A stretch of DNA of 64,000 nt, from positions 1,426,001 through 1,490,000 of the forward strand of contig NZ_JACSKH010000001.1 of NCBI RefSeq assembly GCF_018617485.1, in the 5' to 3' direction. Origin of the DNA: Exiguobacterium sp. s124. GTDB lineage: Bacteria > Bacillota > Bacilli > Exiguobacteriales > Exiguobacteriaceae. A program made the translations under genes and the position numbers. The notes under the pieces are model-generated. The model searched no databases and was not told where the DNA came from. It saw only the letters and a list, made by a program, of their open reading frames with translations. Shown here piece after piece: positions 63,606 to 64,000 of this stretch. Numbering within the stretch: the stretch's first letter is position 1; each line of letters begins with the position of its first letter.

Positions 63606-64000
63606 TCTGTGTCGTCCCCTCTCTGACCGCCGGCCATCAAGAAGCCAAGTTCTTGTTCCGTCGTCTCTTTCGGATCACGAATTCCTACGATTTTTCCTTC
63701 ATAAAGAACGGCGATACGGTCGGATACGTGTAAAATCTCATCAAGTTCGAACGAGATGAGCAAGACAGCACGGCCCTTTTCACGTTCTTTAACGAGTTGT
63801 TCGTGAATAAATTCAATCGCACCGACATCTAGACCGCGCGTTGGTTGTGCTGCGATGAGTAAATCAGGCGAGCGGTCGACCTCACGGGCGATAATTGCTT
63901 TCTGCTGGTTACCACCAGAAAGGGCACGCGCTGGCACATCGATGGATGGAGTTCGGACGTCAAACTTCTCAATCAACGCCTTCGCTTTCTCTGCCACGGC
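63602..64000 (-). CDS. nupO: Nucleoside ABC transporter ATP-binding protein, C-terminal part
   Basis: 133 codons, 5' end beyond the window. ABC signature [18 protein letters not shown], Walker [17 protein letters not shown] and a D-loop, then [20 protein letters not shown]. This is the second nucleotide-binding half of a double-ABC protein (YufO/NupO type, similar to RbsA). The GTG at 63997 is internal, not a start. Confidence 0.85.
   Translation of the reverse strand, partial: AVAEKAKALIEKFDVRTPSIDVPARALSGGNQQKAIIAREVDRSPDLLIAAQPTRGLDVGAIEFIHEQLVKEREKGRAVLLISFELDEILHVSDRIAVLYEGKIVGIRDPKETTEQELGFLMAGGQRGDDTE

Overview
The window reads as a chromosomal core segment of a low-to-moderate-GC member of the Bacillales, most likely Exiguobacterium or a close relative. 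The gene order largely follows one stretch of the Bacillus subtilis map: gpsB-ypsA-mrfB-mrfA, recU-ponA, nth-dnaD-asnS-aspB-ypmB-ypmA-dinG, panD-panC-panB-birA-cca-bshA-bshB1, ypjA-qcrCBA-ypiF-ypiB-ypiA, aroA-aroB-aroC-cheR-ndk-hepT-menG-hepS-hbs, yphF-yphE-gpsA-der-ypfD, plsC-cmk-ypfA-prsW, ansA, ypdA, gudB, a mecA paralogue, a recQ-family helicase, fer. Several genes I recall at these places in B. subtilis are absent: spoIVA, folE-mtrB, the trp/hisC/tyrA block, ypoC and mgsA-dapB. The missing spoIVA fits a non-sporulating genus. No rRNA, tRNA, CRISPR array, insertion sequence or prophage was seen.

Layout. 1-5800: a secreted 3D-domain cell-wall protein (cut by the window edge) preceded by WalR-like boxes, membrane proteins, a NUDIX CoA pyrophosphatase, a FAD monooxygenase and two small orphans. 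5800-11250: a NERD-like protein, GpsB, YpsA, the MrfAB repair pair and an unknown protein. 11300-14530: PBP1A and RecU. 14531-15800: a 374-bp gene-free gap with a strong promoter, then a lone DUF3800 gene on the other strand. 15800-29430: repair, replication, aminoacylation and aspartate metabolism, then panBCD with a long leader, then birA-cca-bshA-bshB1. 29540-34420: YitT protein, a GreA-like factor, a membrane protease, YpjA and the cytochrome bc complex. 34530-44520: shikimate pathway, chemotaxis methyltransferase, menaquinone synthesis and HU. 44620-52140: yphFE, gpsA, der, S1 homologue, plsC, cmk, PilZ protein, PrsW. 52240-58560: asparaginase, bacillithiol disulfide reductase, glutamate dehydrogenase, Ddl, MecA-type adaptor, a MerR-B12 regulator of CarH type and a small membrane protein. 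58597-64000: RecQ-type helicase with its partner, ferredoxin and the end of a nucleoside ABC transporter operon running off the edge.

How the genes work together: menaquinone is made by HepS/MenG/HepT with chorismate from AroA/B/C and is oxidised by QcrABC. BshA and BshB1 start bacillithiol synthesis and YpdA keeps it reduced. AnsA, AspB, GudB and PanD share aspartate/glutamate metabolism. Most genes are on the minus strand in tight operons with 4-bp overlaps. The sequence signals most worth a second look are the CarH-type regulator with an inverted repeat in its own promoter, a hairpin between the Shine-Dalgarno sequence and start codon of cmk, a leader with attenuator-like features before panBCD, WalR boxes before the 3D gene, a cre site far upstream of gudB, and the isolated DUF3800 gene. 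No wholly new multi-gene system is evident.
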